In this document: positions 1 to 12,544 of the stretch, in pieces | Position numbering within the stretch: position 1 is the stretch's first letter | How the letters are laid out: each line of letters starts with the position of its first letter | Assembly: GCA_030544215.1 (NCBI GenBank) | Contig: JARZZO010000004.1 | Coordinates: 49,279,980 to 49,343,979, forward strand | Length of the DNA: 64,000 nucleotides | Direction of reading: 5' to 3' | Source of the DNA: Zantedeschia hybrid cultivar | Taxonomy: Eukaryota; Streptophyta; Magnoliopsida; Alismatales; Araceae | Position numbers and translations under genes: made by a program | Notes under the pieces: model-generated | Databases searched by the model: none | The model's input: the letters and a program-made list of their open reading frames with translations, nothing else | Told to the model about the DNA's origin: nothing

Positions 1-115
1 CTATATTCACATACATGCAGATATCTATTTTCATGTTGCATGACTACATTGACGTGCATGCTAGACATTCTTGTCATGCATGAAAGTATTTTGGGCCAAC
101 AAATGTCCCCCACGG
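1..115. other. Unassigned flanking sequence
   Basis: Short stretch left of the first transposon. I see no gene, repeat or regulatory signal here. Confidence 0.5.
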
Positions 116-125
116 GATGTGCGCC

Positions 126-502
126 ACTGTTGTCAAGGCGCTCGCCTAGGCGCCAAGGCGCTTTCACAAGCACCAAGGCGCTGGGCGCCTTTCCAACATG
201 TGAAAAGGCGCCCAAGGCGCCCGCCAAGGCCTTGGGGGCGCCAAGGCGCCTGCCTAGGCGCCCAAGGCGCCCAGATTTTTGAAATTTGGGGTTCTTGCCC
301 CCTTTTTTTTATATATATACATATATGTATATATATACACATATAATTATATAAATACATACTAATACATATATATAGACATATTACATACATATATTTA
401 GATTTATATATACAAACATGCATATATATGTATATGTATACATCTAAATATATGTATCATACTATCATGTATATAAAATGTGTATATATATATATCTATC
501 TA

Positions 503-539
<37 letters not shown>

Positions 540-681
540 TCATATTCCATACATACATTTAGATATATTTGTGTATATATATGTATATATTATGTAATTA
601 GACATTTACACATATTACATACATACATTTATACATAGATATATATGTATGTATGTATATATATGTGTGTAAATCTAAATG

Positions 682-729
<48 letters not shown>

Positions 730-1311
730 CATATTACATACATACATTTAGATATATTTGTGTATATATATGTATGTATATATTATATATATATATCTTA
801 AATTAAAATATTATATGCATATATATATATACAAATATACATATATATATATATATACAAATATGTATATATATATATATACATCTATATACATATACAT
901 ATTACATACATACATTTAAATATATTTGTGTATATATATGTATGTATATATTATATAGTTAGACATATACACATATTACATACATACATTTATACATAGA
1001 TATATATGTATGTATGTATATATATGTGTGTAAATCTAAATGTATATATATATATATATATATGTATCTAAATGTATGTATGTAATATATGTGTAAATCT
1101 AAATGTGTATATATATATATATGTATCTAAATGTATGTATGTAATATGTGTGTACATATATATATATATATTATATATGTATATATATATCCTAAATTAA
1201 AATATTATATTATGAAGTTAACGCCTAGGCGACGCCTAGGCGGACGCCTAAGCGCTTAGGCGGTTTAGAACCCCGAGCACGTCTTGGTCGCCTTACCGCC
1301 TTGACAACTAT
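126..1311. mobile_element. Non-autonomous Mutator-like DNA transposon with 10-bp target duplications
   Basis: The two ends form an imperfect terminal inverted repeat: the left end reads ACTGTTGTCAAGGCG and the right end, on the other strand, ATAGTTGTCAAGGCG (13 of 15 match). The element is flanked by a perfect 10-bp direct repeat GATGTGCGCC at 116-125 and 1312-1321. A 9-11-bp duplication is characteristic of Mutator-like elements, so the superfamily call is inference from duplication length. Subterminal regions (130-275 and 1218-1300) are packed with GGCGCC/GCCTAGGCG units. The centre (about 300-1200) is TA-rich microsatellite. No transposase is present, so it would depend on an enzyme encoded elsewhere. 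Confidence 0.75.
301..1200. repeat. TA/TATG-rich microsatellite block inside the Mutator-like element
   Basis: Long runs of TA, with interspersed ACATACATACAT and TGTATGTATG motifs and recurring segments (for example around 540-660, 725-800 and 895-1040) that look like internal duplications. No coding capacity. Confidence 0.8.
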
Positions 1312-1321
1312 GATGTGCGCC

Positions 1322-3557
1322 GAGAACGAAGTCGGAGGCAAGTATCCTGTGTCCTATGTTTGGCCACACGTGCCCTTTCTTTTGCATGTCTAGAAAGGAG
1401 TTTATTGTGCAAAATATTAGCGCTGCCCCGCTAATTCCCACATATTGCCTCATGCAACCAAGGCTTTTATTTTTAAGGAATAGCAGTGTTGTCCCGTCTA
1501 TCCAGTGCGACCAATGTCCACGAATGATGCTCTCTGTCATCTGTTCTTCAAACATCCCCTTATAGAACGGCAAAAGATTATAGGGACATATTTAGGAATA
1601 TGAAGATAATAGGGACATATCTAGAATTTTCCACACAATTGTAGGGACTTAAGTGTAAAATCCCTTTTGTTTAAGCATGCGCTATCGACTTATATTCTTG
1701 TCATTTTTCCTTCCCTTCTATTGATGGGGATTATGTTCTTAAGTTGGACCCTACTTTACCCTCCTGAGATTGTCTATTGCCACAATTGTTTTCAGAAATG
1801 AAAGATGTATATAGGTGTAGTAAAGAAGTATTATGTTATGTGAGCACAGTCCTACTGAATGTGGCTTCAATTGCATCAATCAGGCTTTAGGATGGTCGTG
1901 AGAAACTAAAATTCATGTAAAATAGTAGGTTTCAAAAGTTAAATGATTTGTATTCAATGGCCTTGGACATCTTTTGAAAAGATATACGTTAATGATGGTT
2001 GGGGAAGAAGCATCTAGTTTCCAATGATTTCGTCTCCAGATGGGGCATATCTAGTCTCTGGTTGCTTCTCACAAAATTTTAGCCTCCTCTTCAATGAGAA
2101 GGTAGGGCCAACGCTTGAAAGACTGTAAGCTGTACGGCTTTCCTCTTCCCCTCCCTAAGCCAAAGCCTACCATTCACTGCCGGCTTTGTCACTTCTACTC
2201 TGATTGCTTAACCTTTTTGGCTTTAATGTTTTCCAAACCTGCTCTAAGTTGCCTCCTTCTGTTGTCACACAGGAAGCAGAGAGCGGCAGTTGGCATGTAC
2301 CAACAGTGATAGGGGATGATATAGAAACACCTAGAGAATGGGTATGTGCATCTAGGGCCGCAGCATCCTCTCCAGTTGTATCACGTTCCCTGGCAGCAGC
2401 TTAAGCATGGTCCCTGTGGTTACCAACATAACTCCTATTGGAGCAGGAAAATTTTGGTCCATCAATTGTGATTGCATCCCGTGTAATTTTTTTATTCAAC
2501 AGCTTAAACTGTTATTTGTCATGGTATGTATGAAAAGTTTTAAGAAAATGTCATTGAAGCACTTGCTTGATTATTCCATACAGAAATTCTTCGGAGGCAG
2601 GCATTATAGTTTGTCGAAGTTTGTATAGTGGTTGAAAAGTGTTAGTTGTAAAAGCAATTATACAGGTATGTGACATGCGTTAGATACTTTTTAAACCAAT
2701 TTTAAGGGCTAAAATGGTTTACTAATGAAGGATTTAATGTGTAATAGTTGATAATACATTTATAGGTTTTCAAAAATTTTATGAAATTTCACATTTCACA
2801 AGATTTGTCTGATATTTTAGTATGCATAAAATCCCCCCTAAAGGATTAATCTTTTTCAAAAACTCCTGTGGCGTATAATCTAGTTAGAAAGTAGAACGAG
2901 CTGCATGCAATTATTATTTATGGGGTTGCTTATATATTTTAATTCGTCAGGGCTCTCCACATGTATAGTATTGTTTTAGAGATTTTTAGCCAAAGGTCAT
3001 TTTGTTGAAACCACCTTTTTGCTTCTACTTTTAACATGAAAAGTGTTTTGGAAAGTTGATTATAACTATTTTGAGTCAGATTTCCTTTATCGCCCAGTTT
3101 TACCCTATCGTAGAAGGCCATGTTGGGTATAGCTTCTACTTAGGTGGAGTTCGGGAACAAAAGAAGCATTTTTGAGCTTCTATTAGTTTTAAGTTTTGGT
3201 CAAATTGCTTTAAAAAGATGTCGTCTTTGAAGTCATTTACGTAATTATTCTGTTATTTTTGGCTTTTAACTAAAAAGTACAAATTAGAGCTTCTCATGTG
3301 AAGGTAAAAACGGGATTTTAGGAAAAGTTCTACTTATATACTAGTCAAAATTAATTGTAACCTCTATTCTTGAGCATTTTTTTATGTCAAATGTGAAAGC
3401 CAAATGTAGCTTTCAAGCAAAAGTTTTGTCAAATATATTTTAATAAGTTATATACATGGTTTGTTAGATTTAGTATCTTCCACATTCAATGCAATATACT
3501 TAGGCAGGAAACTTAGAGACCTAAAAATGATTCAAATGAAAACTGCGCCAAAGATAG
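1322..3557. other. Intergenic sequence, no recognisable gene
   Basis: Moderately AT-rich DNA with only short ORFs. The one segment that looks exon-like is 2275-2404, listed separately. From 2640 on it is AT-rich spacer. Confidence 0.5.
2275..2404 (+). other. Possible 3'-terminal exon or gene relic, unidentified
   Basis: A pyrimidine-rich tract ending in CACACAG precedes a 43-codon open stretch with protein-like composition (ESGSWHVPTV..., IETPREWVCA...) that ends in TAA at 2402-2404. It could be a last exon whose upstream exons lie outside the window or were displaced by transposons. I do not recognise the protein and see no matching donor or upstream exon, so it may be chance. Confidence 0.2.
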
Positions 3558-3576
3558 TCTTAAACTACTTAGATAC

Positions 3577-3915
3577 TCAACTTAACGAAACCTTAATCTC
3601 AAATAATTTGGGTCGGTTATATTGATTTTCTGTCTCTATTCTAAACGATCTTGGGTTCTCTTTTGAAAGGTTTAACACTTTCAAATCATATTGTACTACC
3701 CTCTTCCAAGTTAATTTAGGTCTACCGTTTTCTTTCTTCTCCTCCTCTAATCTAATATACTCCACATTTCTAATTGGAGCCTCCCTAGGCCTACGCCTAA
3801 CATGCCCAAACCATCTCAGTCTCTCTTCTCTCAATTTGTCCTCAATTGGTACCATTCTTACTTTTTCTCTAATAAACTCATTACGAATTTTATCTAGCCT
3901 AATATGTCCGCACAT
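3577..3915 (-). pseudogene. LINE C-terminal segment
   Basis: This open segment matches the C-terminal region typical of plant RTE-type LINE polyproteins: IRNEFIREKVRMVPIEDKLREERLRWFGHVRRRP, then a basic stretch and GRPKLTWKRVV. It directly precedes the element's 3' end. In relatives this part follows the RT. It is separated from the RT block by stops. Confidence 0.75.
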
Positions 3916-4494
3916 TCACCTTAACATTCTCATCTCGGCAACACTCATCTTGGAAACATATTATCCTTTCACCGCCCAACACTCGCTACCATATAACATT
4001 ACAAATCTTATCGCCGTACGGTAGAATTTTCCTTTTAGCTTCGTTGGGATCTTGCGGTCACACAAGACTCTTATGGTAAGTCTCCACTTCAGCCACCTGT
4101 TTTAATCCTATGGCTAACATCTTCATCGTATCATCCGTCTTCTTGGAGGATCGAACTAAGATATTTGAAATAGGTGTTCTAGGGTATTGTCATCTCATCT
4201 AAGTTAACTCCGTCCTTTTCGCCTATCCGACCTTCACTAAACTTACAATGCATGTATTCTGTCTTAGTTCTATTTAACCATAAATCCTTAGACTCTAAGG
4301 TATTCCTCCAAAGCTCTAGTTCTATTAATTCCCTCTTGCTTCTCATCTACTAACACAATATCATCCGCGAACATCATACACCACGGAATATTCTCTTGTA
4401 TATCCTTTGTTAAATCATCCATAATTAATGCGAAAAGATAAGGATTTACAGTTGATCCTTGATGCACTCCAACGGAAATAGGAAAATCTCTTAT

Positions 4495-4734
4495 TTATCC
4501 TCCGATTGTACGGATACTAGTAGTTGCTCTTTCATACATGTCTTTTAATACTTGTATGTACCTAGTAGATATCCTCTTACACTCCAACACCCACCACAAA
4601 ACATCTCTTAGAACTCTGTTATAGGCCTTCTCCAAATCGATGAACACTATATGTAGATCTTTCTTCATATCTCGATATTTTTCCATCAAGCTTTTAATGA
4701 GAAAGATAACTTTCATAGTTGATCGACTTGACAT
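4495..4734 (-). pseudogene. LINE reverse transcriptase fragment
   Basis: This segment carries the RT fingers/palm region: SRSTMKVIFLIKSLMEKYR followed by DLHIVFIDLEKAYNRV, which contains the first catalytic Asp of LINE RTs. The normally invariant AYDRV reads AYNRV here. The second catalytic motif (FADD-like) should lie toward lower coordinates but only in broken frames. Not functional. Confidence 0.8.
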
Positions 4735-6054
4735 AAAGTCGAATTGATTAGCCGAGATAGTTGTGTCAGAACGTAAACGATGTTCTACAACTCTCCCACA
4801 GCTTCATAGTATGACTCATAAGCTTAATTCCTCTATAATTTGAGCAGTTCTGGATATCTCATTTGTTTTTAAAAATAAGTACAAGAGTGCTCTTCCTCCA
4901 TTCATCTGGCATTTTCTTAGAGATTAAGATCTTGTTAAATAGTCGGGTCAACTACTCCACTCCTACATCTTCTAAATATTTCCATATTTCAATAAGAATT
5001 CCATCAGGGGCACAAGCTTTACTTACTTTCATCCTCTTTAATGCATCCGTGACTTCTGAAAATCTAATCCTCCTAATATAATTCACATTATGCTCTGTTG
5101 TATATTCTATGTCCACTATGTTTTCACAATGATTATCGTTAAAAAGATTATCAAAATAACTTCTCTACCTTTCTCTGATGTCCTTATCTTTTACCAAAAT
5201 CTTTCCTTTACTATCCTTGATGCAATTAACTTGACTAAGATTCCGACACCTTTTCTCTCGTCTTTATCAATCTATAAATATCCTTTTTTCCTTCCTTAGT
5301 CCCAAATTTTTCATACTTCTTTTCAGGCCTGAGCTGTTATCCGATTAACAGCCTTTTTTGCTTCCTTTTTTGCTATCTTGTATTGTTCATAAGCCTCATT
5401 ATTATCACACTTTGACAATCTTTTATATCATTCTCTTTTACTCTTCACCACCTTTTGTACCTCCTCATTCTACCACCACCTCTCCTTCGCAGGTGGGCCA
5501 CATCCTTTAAACTCTCCGAACACTTTTCCAACTACTTTTCTAATCTTTGAAGCCATATCTATCCACATAGTATTGACCTCCAAATCTAACTTCCAATCAC
5601 CCATATTGAGAAGTTCATTCTTAAACATCACTTGCTTCATCCTTTTTAATTCTTACCACCTTGTTCTAACAACAGTCTTCCTTTTAAACGTATTCGACCA
5701 TCTCTTGATCTTAATATCTAAGACTACTAACTTGAGTTTATTTGTCAAGGTTTCTTAGGGGATAACCTTACAATCCTTGCATAAAGCGCCATTTCTTTTT
5801 CTTGTGAGAAGAAAGTCAATTTGACTTCTATTTTGTCTACTTTTAATGGTCACTAAATGAGATTCCTTTTTTATAAAATGAATATTTGCTAGTATAAAGT
5901 CATAAGCTATAACAAAATCGAAGATATTTTTTCCCTCTTCATTTCTAGTCCGAAAGCCAAAACCTTCACGAGCCTTCTCATAACCCTGACGTTCACTTCC
6001 TATATGTCTATTGAGGTCCCCACCAATAAAGATATTCTCTTTATTTGGTATGCT

Positions 6055-6393
6055 TTACATAAGGTCATCCATATCCTCCCAAAACTTTCGTTTACTCTCA
6101 CTATCTAATCTAACTTGTGGAGCATAAGCACTAACTATATTAATTGCATCTCTCTCTATAATTAATTGCACTAGAATAATCCTATCTCCTACTCTCCTCA
6201 CCGCTACCACCAAATCCTTCAAAGTCTTATCAATAATAATACCTACCCCATTCTTATTTCTCTCATTTCCTGTATACCACAATTTGTAGTCTGTATTTCT
6301 TACTTCCTTACTTTTCTCTCCTACAAATTTAATCTCTTGAATACAAACAATATTGACTTTTCTTCTTTCCATAGTATCAACAAGTTCCATCAA
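6055..6393 (-). pseudogene. LINE endonuclease domain fragment
   Basis: A 112-codon open segment matching the N-terminal endonuclease/exonuclease/phosphatase fold of plant LINEs. It has the N-terminal VNIVCIQEIKF strand with the catalytic Gln-Glu pair, the GVGIIIDK segment and the INIVSAYAPQV strand. In an active element it nicks the target DNA to prime reverse transcription. Frame and sequence continue, broken, on both sides, so it is a remnant of a longer ORF. Confidence 0.8.
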
Positions 6394-6849
6394 CTTTTCT
6401 GTAAGAGACCTTTTATTCTAAGAACCTATTCTGATCCTCTTCTCAACCTACATTTTCATAGAATTCTTTTTATAGTAACATCTATTATTATCTAAATTTG
6501 TCATGTGTTATATTCTCTGTTCAGTTCTATAGACTAGCTTCTTTACCCATATCCGTCTATAATGTAGGAACCCTTGCTCATTTAACACCACATCCGGGCA
6601 CCAACGTAGCGCGTCGCTTGCGAGGAACGCCCTCAAACCTTGCCTATTTCTTACTACATCCAGACTCCGGTGCAGCGCGTCGTAAGTAGAGGATGCTCCA
6701 ACGTTAATTTTGATTGAATCCATATCATGAGATGTGACAAAATTTTTACACTGACTGTCTCCTACCGCAACCCTCCTGTTTTATCCAGACTTAGGACCGG
6801 CTAAGCACAAGAGACTCGTACCTAGGTGAAATTCTTAAACTACTTAGAT

Positions 6850-8900
6850 GTGAATCATAATTTTACATGGAAAGGGATCGTTTTGTTCATTGTTGATTAA
6901 TTTGAGTTAGATAATCAACTTATAGTCATGCATAAATCACAGTTTATGTCTTCAAATATGCACATATAAACTATATTGGAGGATCATGCCGAGCAAAAAG
7001 TTCAGAAATTCCTTTTTTTTGTTTGTTTTGAAGCAATAGTAGTCTCGAGCATGGTTAGTTAAGTATTATGTGGCGAAAATATATTCGGACATAATTTGGT
7101 TTAAAATTTAAATGAGATGGTCAAAACCTTGGTCAAATAATTAAAAATTTAGAAAAAGATTTGGCAAAACATATATAAATTTTAAATCAAGATTTTTAAA
7201 AAGTTAAATTAAAAATTGTAGTCATGTAATAAATAGTTACTAACCAAATTATGAGTATTTGTCAATGAATATTGAGTTTTTTATCATATATCTCATGTTT
7301 TATTATTAAGTAGTAAAAATCTTATTTTACCTCAATAATATAGTGTATTAATTGGAAAATATTAAAGTTTTTATATTACACGTGAATAAAACAGTTGGTG
7401 TAAAAAATGAGTATTTTTTTCGTATCTTTTGGTTTGGTGCGGCCTACCGGAGTTTAACTCAGAAATTCAAAAGTGCACGAATTATATGTATAATGCTGAG
7501 TTTAACTAACAACAGTCTCGAGTAAGAGAGGACGTCCATATAGACCAATCCTACGAGTTAAAATCTATTTTCTGACAGTTGTAAGTGGGCTAGGTTTGGG
7601 TAGACCATCTATAAAACCGATGGACCCAGACCTGAAACGGACCCATTAATATTTCTGGGCAAATGAATAAACGGGTCTGTTATTGGATCTGTTTCTTTTT
7701 TTGACATAAATCAGTTTAAAAAAAGAAATTGGACATCATTTGTTTTCCGTACAAATAAAAATGGGCTCATTTTTAAGTCCAAATTCACAAAATTCTATTT
7801 GGAAATTTAAACTATTAGATTATTGAGTATACCTAGACCCAAAATTTACCGAGTCTAACGAGTCTTCGGACCCATTTTGACAGCCCCACCGTCTATCTCG
7901 TCTTTGACGATTCTTTCACATCTGTCTCACCCCTTCTCAAAAGCAAGTTGACAAAAGTTGAGGACTTACGTGACGAAGTTTTTGGTTGAAATTATCGTTA
8001 TTTTTACCTTCAACATGAAAATTATTATAGAAGTTGATTGACTTTTGAGTAGCTATATTAGTCAACCGGTTTGTAATAATCCTCCTTTTTTAAATCTAGG
8101 AAATTCTAACATAGATTTTTAATTGGAATCAAAAGGACCTATAGCTTCCGAAGTCTAACACCCTCTCTTTAAAATAATTAGTTGGGAGCTATGAAACCCA
8201 GAAGTGTGAAAACGCCAAGTTAGATTTGGAAGGAAGCACCGAATCCATGTTGTGATAGTTTTCCATTCATTAAAACTTCAATGTTGATAAGATTTAAGAG
8301 GAACTCATGGGCTATTCTGCAAGGTGGCATTTGACTTTGATCGGGGGAAGTAGGTGCTTGGTGGAGTTTTACAGTTCAGAAGACTTAGTTTGTAGTAATT
8401 TGAGTCATTTGTGACGTAGTAAGAAGTATTTGACTTTATGATATAATTTGAGAGATAGTTTATGTTTGCTAGAGACAGTTACTTGTTATCAGATTATATG
8501 TGAACTTTGTCAACTTATTATTTAGATTTATATGATGGATGACTTTATTATTTATTGCCTTGTAGACTCTTATGCTCTCAATTCTAATGTGTATGCTGTG
8601 TTTTTTATCTGTACCGTCTCCAAATTTCGTTGAAAGTCGGATATGATTGAATACAGAGTTCTGGGGCGTTACATGACTACTAAGTCCACATATAGATATT
8701 TACATCAAGTAGGGTGCAAACCTAGTCGCATTTGTGAGCTCAATCCCGAAGGAGGGTTTCACAATGTTTCGCAGTTGGTCGCCCATTCAAAACTTGTTAT
8801 AAAGATTAAATGAGTTTTGAGAACCCTTGTAATGCTTGTGTATCGCTTAGGTCTAGCCTAGTGAATGCAACTTTATTTTAAAGTAGTTAATTGGTTCAAT
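6850..8900. other. AT-rich intergenic spacer
   Basis: No coding region recognised. 7570-7890 carries repeated GGACCCA/GGGTCTG-type motifs typical of anonymous plant repeats. I found no clear terminal repeats that would define an element. Confidence 0.5.
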
Positions 8901-9775
8901 GCTTAATTTAGTTTAACTTATTTATCGTAGGTGTTGATGCTCACAAGCAACTCAAACATCCTAGTTCCCGATGGATGTAATGTTAGGGAGTGGAACGAGC
9001 AAATCTTTTTTAGTCTAGGTTGGAATGATCTCAATGTAGTTTTAAGGGAGGAAAACCCTGCTCCTCCTACAAGAGTGCTCAAATTGATAGGGATAAATAT
9101 AAGAAATGGGAGCACTCTAATAGGCAACATCTTTTGCTTATGAAAGTGCATGTCGGTAGAAACATTTGGGGCTCCATTCTTATATATGTGTGAGACAGCC
9201 CTTTCTTATATGAATAGCATTGAGGAGCAGTTCACTAAATCTAATAAGACCCTTGCCAGTACCCTAAATGAGCAAACTCTCATGCCAGAAATTTGACGAT
9301 TCGAGACTTATCCGTGCACACATTATGGAAATGAGGGACTTAGTTGCTCAACTTAAAGCACTAGAAGTAACCATGTTGGACTACTTTTTGGTTTAATTCA
9401 TTTTGAATTCCCTACCTATTCTGATCTATTTAAGATCTCCTACAACACGCATAAAGAAAACTAGCCATTTAATGAGCTCATGATCATGTGTATTCAGGAG
9501 GAGGGCATGCTTAAGCAAGAATTGAGTAGTGTGCATTTGCTTACTTAAACATTGAAGAATCACTCTATTAAAGCCAAGGGTATTGTGTCCTTCAAGAAAA
9601 AGAAGCATCAGGCCATCTAGCAACTTAAGAAAGTGCTTCTTCTGCAAGAAGAAAGGACATGTCAAAAAGGAGTGTCCAAAGTTAAAGGAATGGTTGACAA
9701 AGGAAGGCCTGTTTCCTTTCAAATTTCTTCTATTTCCATTGATTTTCTCATTGAGTGAATACTATTTGTTCTAAC
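8900..9775 (+). pseudogene. Ty1/copia gag relic with CCHC zinc knuckle
   Basis: A decayed copia-type Gag can be read across frames. It has an N-terminal segment (8931-9143), then about 9200-9290 with ALSYMNSIEEQFTKSNKTLA, then 9300-9480 with frame breaks. The zinc knuckle CFFCKKKGHVKKEC at about 9634-9675 has exact C-X2-C-X4-H-X4-C spacing. In live elements Gag forms the virus-like particle and the knuckle binds the RNA. Several stops and shifts mean it is dead. No LTRs were recognised nearby. Confidence 0.7.
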
Positions 9776-10990
9776 TACTCATGGCATAAATTCTGTAGAG
9801 GTCCCCTTTGAGGAGTTAGCACAATGATCTCATCTGATGTTTTTCTGCACTGTAGACATAGCTATCTAGAATAAAATTCATGACCTTGATCATGATCCTA
9901 AACTCTGTAATAATGACCTCAATCTTATTTCAAAAAATTAAAGAGTTTGGCTATTACATTTGTTTTCTCATTTAGTTCTTATTCTTTTAGTGACTTGGCC
10001 TTTGATCTTATTATTACATGTAGATAAATCCATAGCCTAACCTATTATGCTTGCACGGAATCTTGTGAGAAAGAATATGTGGAATCTTCCATGTTATGGA
10101 TTGAGGGGACATAAGGTTTATGATAGCCTCTCATTTGATTGCCATGATGTATAATGAGAAAATAATCAAACATGTGCTCTTTTCCTTCTATATCTAGTGG
10201 GAGTATATTGGTACTCCTATGAACAAATGATCAATTAAAGATCTTTAAGAGTTTCTTTAAAGTTTGAAGAGTGCTATTATAGTATCTACGTTGGATATAG
10301 CAAGCAAAATTGATTCAAGGATAATGAGGTTATCTTGTAAATATGCTTTTGGATCTAAGTAATTTAATTAATTTATAAAATTGACTTAAAATAGAGGGAG
10401 TATTACTTGTTAGAGTATGATGAGAAGCTTCTAATGCAAAAGAATTATTTCCGTACCTGTGACTTAAGTTTTCCTACATGTAGTTAAAGTCAATTTGCTG
10501 TGAACCTTATAAGTCAAAATCAAAGAACAAAATCATTAAGGAATATTGGATTAAAGTTTCTCTGACTTTGTCATTTTATGCTCTCTATATGGTGAATGCA
10601 CCGTTGGACCAGTAGATTTAAGAAAATTCCTTAAATCATGTGTATCCCAAGGTCAGCGAGAGCATATTGATAGCTCTCAACAAGATCCTGATAGAACTAA
10701 TTCAGATGGATGTTATAAATTGTGAGCTATCAATCTACATATGGTGTAACATAGGCATTCGAATTTTCAAGAGTGGTAGAATATGCTGATTTAATTCAAT
10801 TAGATGTGATAACGGCATAACTCTGCATTAGCAAAGCATGCTTACGATAGCATCTATTAGAACAATGGAGTATATTAAAAACTATTGGAACTACATAAGA
10901 TGCTGTATAGCTATTTTGAAGTCTCTAAGCCATATGGTAGTTGATCACATAAAGTGCCTTGCAATAGACTTTGCACTAGGAAGTTGGTAA
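9776..10990 (+). pseudogene. Probable continuation of decayed copia pol
   Basis: Follows directly on the gag relic and has the base composition of old copia DNA, but all frames are broken and I cannot identify a catalytic motif. Assignment rests on position only. Confidence 0.3.
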
Positions 10991-12084
10991 TGATGTATAC
11001 ACGTTAAGGTTGTCAATTGGGTGGACCAGCCCGTGGTCCAGTTCAACTCAATCTATATTAAAGGAAATTTGATTGACCCAAGTTATATAAATTGAGTTAG
11101 ATTAAATTTAGGTTGACATTAGCTAAATCTGACAGACTGGCCATGTTTAATTTATTGACTTTTACAATAATTCATACAAAAAGTAAAACACTTCTAACAA
11201 ATTATTTATAAACAGGGCCAGCCCACCCAACCCACTCACTATTGAATTGGAGCCGAATTTGGACTGAATTTGGGTTAAATTTGAGCTGAATTTGGATTAA
11301 ATTTGAGCTGAATTTGAGCTAGGCTAAAATTAGACTTAACTATTTTGAATTTGGATTAGACCCAAATTATCATATAACCCAACCCAGCTTGTCCAGTTTA
11401 AATCCCTATATACACACATGAAGTGATGTGTGGTCTATAGTCGATGGAAACACAATAAACATTTAAGTAGTGCATTCATTATCCTCTCTTCTTCCTATTC
11501 GGTGATGGCGATGTCCTTTTAAGACAATTAACCAATAGAAATAGATATTTAGTTTCATCTATTTGTGACCACATAAAGTCTTAATTTTAGAGTGAACAAT
11601 AGCTGTATGATTATGGAAGCAACTACTTCATGTATGAGTATGGAACTGCCATAGTCCCTGGTGTTGGAATCTCTAAAATTAAATATGAGTCCTTGAGAGG
11701 GATGGAATCTAACCTGTATATGTTTTTCAAAGTGCATGCAAACAATTTCCAAACTAGGACAACATATGATTTTTTCCTCTTACTTTGGGCTTAGTGGGTG
11801 AATATTAGACATGGACTCATGTCCATGTCCTATAGTGGCCCAACAATGACAAATTATTTATTATTATTGCTCTATCCGGACTTTCTCAATATGGCTATAT
11901 CTAACATAAACTCCTTGGACTCCATCCTTTGATGGGAGGATGGAGACTCCCTTTTAGGGGATAAGATAAAAAATATAATTTTTTTTCTGACCGAATACAT
12001 ATTGTACATTAAAGATCTAATTAGTCGATTATTAGCTTAAATAGGATAGTTGACAGATAGTCTTTATAAATAGATAGCATAATG
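10991..12084. other. AT-rich spacer with a small direct-repeat patch
   Basis: 11240-11335 repeats TGAATTTGGRTTAAATTTGAGC-like units of about 15-24 bp. 11920-11945 contains a short hairpin (CTCCATCC ... GGATGGAG). No gene seen. Confidence 0.5.
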
Positions 12085-12175
12085 AATACTGATGAGGCAG
12101 AATCCGATTCGGCCTATTAATAACAAGCCCAAACACAGATCAGCCCAACAGCGGCAGTAAAAGGTCCACTGGGAG

Positions 12176-12412
12176 CCTTCGGCCCGTTAGCGGCACTGCA
12201 GCCCTCGGCCCAGCAGGCAGCCCAATGGTCTTCGGCCCGTCAGCGGCCCAACAGCCTTCGGCCCGTTAGCGGCACTACAACCCTCGGCCCAGCAGGCAGC
12301 CCAGTGGTCTTCGACCCGTCAGCGGCCCAACAGCCTTCGGCCCGTTAGCGGCACTGCAGCCCTCGGCCCAGCAGACTTCGGCCCGTCAGCGGCCCAACTC
12401 CCTTCGGCTCAA
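12176..12412 (+). repeat. 79-bp tandem repeats in the solo-LTR upstream (U3) region
   Basis: Three units start at 12176, 12255 and 12334 with CCTTCGGCCCGTTAGCGGCAC. The third lacks about 16 bp. They lie upstream of the TATA box, the usual place for repeated enhancer-like units in LTRs. An enhancer role is inference. Confidence 0.8.
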
Positions 12413-12534
12413 TAGCCGTGTCCGGCCCACTCCGGTGGAGGACTAGGCACTATGGCGGTTTACCAGTAAGCCCGGAACATAGTCCTATATCGGCTACCAC
12501 CGTTAAGCATCCTCTATCCTCCGCTATAAATACA

Positions 12535-12544
12535 CCGCTATTTA
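12535..12544 (+). promoter_or_regulatory. LTR TATA box (solo LTR)
   Basis: TATAAATACA in a GC-rich surround, conserved at the matching place in both LTRs of the related complete element. Confidence 0.6.

Larger units (their letters stand above)
3575..6832 (-). mobile_element. Full-length, inactivated LINE (RTE-like non-LTR retrotransposon)
   Basis: Three minus-strand blocks lie in LINE order: an apurinic-type endonuclease (6393-6055), reverse transcriptase (4734-4495, with FIDLEKAYNRV) and a C-terminal segment (3915-3577, with RWFGHVRRRP). Between them the frame is broken by many stops and shifts. The element is bounded by a perfect 17-bp direct repeat TCTTAAACTACTTAGAT at 3558-3574 and 6833-6849. 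That fits target-primed reverse transcription and shows the copy is not 5'-truncated. The length of about 3.26 kb suits the RTE clade. The 3' end (minus strand) reads ...GTTAAGTTGAGT and has no poly(A), also RTE-like. Clade assignment is from memory of family features. Confidence 0.85.
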
